A stretch of DNA of 64,000 nucleotides from Rahnella laticis. GTDB lineage: Bacteria > Pseudomonadota > Gammaproteobacteria > Enterobacterales > Enterobacteriaceae. Location of the stretch: positions 1 through 64,000 of the forward strand of contig NZ_JADOBI010000003.1 of the NCBI RefSeq assembly GCF_015644585.1, given 5' to 3'. This document shows positions 62,216-64,000 of this stretch, piece after piece. The notes below the pieces were generated by a model. It was not told the DNA's origin. It saw only the letters and a program-made list of their open reading frames with translations, and searched no databases. The first letter of the stretch is position 1, and each line of letters opens with the position of its first letter. A program made the position numbers and the translations under genes.

Positions 62216-63853
62216 ATGAATTTCCCTCTTCTTCTGCAAACATCATACGTTATGCAACCTTCATCTGAATTTGTTAGCGATGTATTGATTATCGGAAGTG
62301 GCGCTGCGGGCCTTTCTCTGGCTTTGCGACTTGCAGACCACTGTCACGTCACTGTTCTCAGTAAGGGCCCGCTCAACGAAGGCTCAACGTTTTACGCACA
62401 GGGCGGGATCGCCGCCGTTTTCGACGAAGCAGACAGCATTGCCTCACACGTAGATGACACATTAATTGCCGGCGCAGGCTTATGTGATAAAGAAGCCGTT
62501 GAATTTATCGCCAGCAACGCACGTCATTGTGTCCAGTGGTTGATCGACCAGGGCGTACTGTTTGATACCGAAACCAGCGAGAGCTCAGAAGAGCGATATC
62601 ATCTGACTCGCGAAGGCGGTCACAGCCACCGCAGGATCCTGCATGCTGCTGATGCTACAGGTAAAGAAGTAGAGACTACGCTGGTTGGGAAAGCAAGGGC
62701 GCACGCCAATATTTGCGTTAAAGAACGCTATAATGCCGTTGATTTAATTACCTCAAGCAAGCTGGGTTTGCCCGGTACGCAGCGCGTGGTGGGTGCCTAT
62801 GTCTGGAACCGCGACAAAGAGCACGTCGAAACTCTGCGCGCTAAAGCCGTTGTACTGGCCACCGGTGGTGCGGCGAAAGTCTACCAATACACCACGAATC
62901 CGGACATTTCGTCCGGCGATGGCGTCGCGATGGCCTGGCGCGCAGGATGCCGCGTTGCCAATCTGGAATTCAACCAGTTCCATCCGACTTGTCTTTATCA
63001 TCCTCAGGCGCGCAATTTTCTGCTCACTGAAGCCCTGCGCGGCGAAGGCGCATTGCTTAAACGTCCTGACGGCACGCGATTTATGCCCGATTTCGATGCA
63101 CGTGGCGAACTCGCACCACGTGATGTGGTGGCGCGGGCAATCGACCATGAAATGAAACGTCTTGGCGCGGATTGTATGTATCTGGATATCAGCCACCGTC
63201 CGCCGGAATTCATTAAGCATCACTTCCCGATGATCGACGAAAAGCTGCAATCACTCGGCATTGATCTGACGAAAGAGGCGATTCCGATTGTTCCGGCCGC
63301 ACATTATACCTGCGGTGGCGTGATGGTTGATCAGCACGGGCGTACCGATCTCGACGGTTTGTATGCGATCGGCGAAGTGAGTTATACCGGATTACACGGC
63401 GCTAACCGGCTGGCGTCCAATTCGCTGCTGGAATGCGTTGTTTACGGCTGGTCGGCGGCGGAAGACATCATCAAGCGTTTACCGCATGCCAAACTGGCAA
63501 AAAACATTCCGCAATGGGATGAAAGCCGTGTCGACAATTCGGATGAGCAGGTGGTGATTCAGCATAACTGGCATGAACTGCGGCTGTTTATGTGGGATTA
63601 CGTCGGGATTGTTCGGACTACAAAACGTCTGGAGCGCGCATTGCGGCGCATCATGACTCTGCAACAGGAAATTGACGAATACTATGCCAACTTCCGTATT
63701 TCCAATAACTTACTCGAATTACGCAATCTGGTGTTAGTAGCAGAGCTTATAGTGCGCAGCGCACTGGAACGTAAAGAAAGCCGCGGGCTGCACTTCACGC
63801 TGGATTATCCGGAATTAAAGGAAAATCCTCAACCGACAATCTTGCAGCCTTAG
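62216..63853 (+). CDS. nadB: L-aspartate oxidase
   Basis: First enzyme of NAD synthesis, oxidising L-aspartate to iminoaspartate with FAD. It is 545 residues from the first ATG, or 533 from a later ATG (MQPSSEF); GGAGG and AGG sites favour the first. The FAD motif is [19 protein letters not shown] near residue 24. Active-site [27 protein letters not shown], and [20 protein letters not shown] follow. A 12-codon frame ([12 protein letters not shown]) ends across the nadB start and could couple translation. It is divergent from rpoE. Confidence 0.97.
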   Translation: MNFPLLLQTSYVMQPSSEFVSDVLIIGSGAAGLSLALRLADHCHVTVLSKGPLNEGSTFYAQGGIAAVFDEADSIASHVDDTLIAGAGLCDKEAVEFIASNARHCVQWLIDQGVLFDTETSESSEERYHLTREGGHSHRRILHAADATGKEVETTLVGKARAHANICVKERYNAVDLITSSKLGLPGTQRVVGAYVWNRDKEHVETLRAKAVVLATGGAAKVYQYTTNPDISSGDGVAMAWRAGCRVANLEFNQFHPTCLYHPQARNFLLTEALRGEGALLKRPDGTRFMPDFDARGELAPRDVVARAIDHEMKRLGADCMYLDISHRPPEFIKHHFPMIDEKLQSLGIDLTKEAIPIVPAAHYTCGGVMVDQHGRTDLDGLYAIGEVSYTGLHGANRLASNSLLECVVYGWSAAEDIIKRLPHAKLAKNIPQWDESRVDNSDEQVVIQHNWHELRLFMWDYVGIVRTTKRLERALRRIMTLQQEIDEYYANFRISNNLLELRNLVLVAELIVRSALERKESRGLHFTLDYPELKENPQPTILQP

Positions 63854-63859
63854 ACGCTA

Positions 63860-63883
63860 AAAAGTGCGAAGGAACGCACTTTT
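63860..63883. terminator. Bidirectional terminator between nadB and trmN6
   Basis: AAAAGTGCG and CGCACTTTT pair around a 6-base loop between convergent genes. Confidence 0.8.
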
Positions 63884-63899
63884 AAAGACGCAAAATCCA

Positions 63900-64000
63900 T
63901 CAGTAGTTCAGATAAAAATCAGCAATCAGTGCACAAAACGCTTCGCTGTAAATACCTTCTGATTTCCGCAAATCCAGTTCCATTTCTTCTTTCTCAACGG
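63900..64000 (-). CDS. trmN6: C-terminal end of tRNA1(Val) A37 N6-methyltransferase (TrmN6/YfiC), cut by window edge
   Basis: The last 32 codons of a minus-strand frame end in YSEAFCALIADFYLNY, close to the C-terminus of E. coli YfiC (YSEAYTALTQAFYLFM). Position beside nadB agrees with E. coli order. The catalytic domain lies outside the window. Confidence 0.8.
   Translation of the reverse strand, partial: VEKEEMELDLRKSEGIYSEAFCALIADFYLNY

Overview
The window is a stretch of an enterobacterial chromosome. Gene order, protein sequence and operator sequences all point to Enterobacterales. The blocks yajC-secDF with tgt-queA-acpH, proY/brnQ/phoRB/sbcDC/mak/rdgC, purL/mltF/tadA/pgpC, yfhL/acpS/pdxJ/recO/era/rnc/lepB/lepA and rseCBA-rpoE/nadB/trmN6 follow E. 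coli-type synteny. ERIC repeats and proteins that diverge moderately from E. coli suggest the Yersiniaceae side (a Rahnella- or Serratia-like organism). The genus is an inference. No tRNA, rRNA, CRISPR array, prophage or replication origin was seen.

Layout. 1-0.7 kb: truncated IS110-family transposase abutting the secF terminator. 0.8-8 kb: Sec translocon accessory genes, queuosine genes, acyl-carrier-protein phosphodiesterase, and a 2-Cys peroxiredoxin with a candidate OxyR site. 8-14.6 kb: gamma-glutamyltransferase, two amino acid permeases, and a short MetE-like methyltransferase behind a candidate MetJ operator. 14.8-23.8 kb: phoBR with a Pho box, sbcDC, mak, rdgC and an ERIC element. 23.8-29.6 kb: ppnP, then an apparent four-gene unit (IclR regulator, OPT transporter, DUF1177, AroM), a possible 39-residue membrane peptide, and aroL with a candidate TrpR operator. 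29.8-40.5 kb: accessory region with a PmtA-like methyltransferase, a DUF1471 protein, yedI, a SAM methyltransferase facing an MmyB-type regulator, an acetyltransferase, a sulfurtransferase, a PhnD-like protein paired with a fatty acid desaturase, agp, and two pagP paralogues. 40.8-64 kb: mostly housekeeping genes. Here murQ-murP sit between pgpC and the yfhH-type regulator, and an unrecognised two-helix membrane protein lies between lepA and rseC.

How the genes fit together. Several units have operators readable in the sequence: OxyR/ahpC-like, MetJ/metE-like, PhoB/phoBR, TrpR/aroL, PurR/purL, sigma-E/rpoE, and a pair of matching palindromes between murQ and the RpiR-type regulator. Envelope functions recur: SecDF, LepB, the RseABC/sigma-E relay, PagP, PmtA-like lipid methylation, the desaturase and MurNAc recycling. 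The least-described parts are the OPT/DUF1177/AroM operon, the desaturase/PhnD-like pair and the pagP duplication. None is proven to be a new system from sequence alone.
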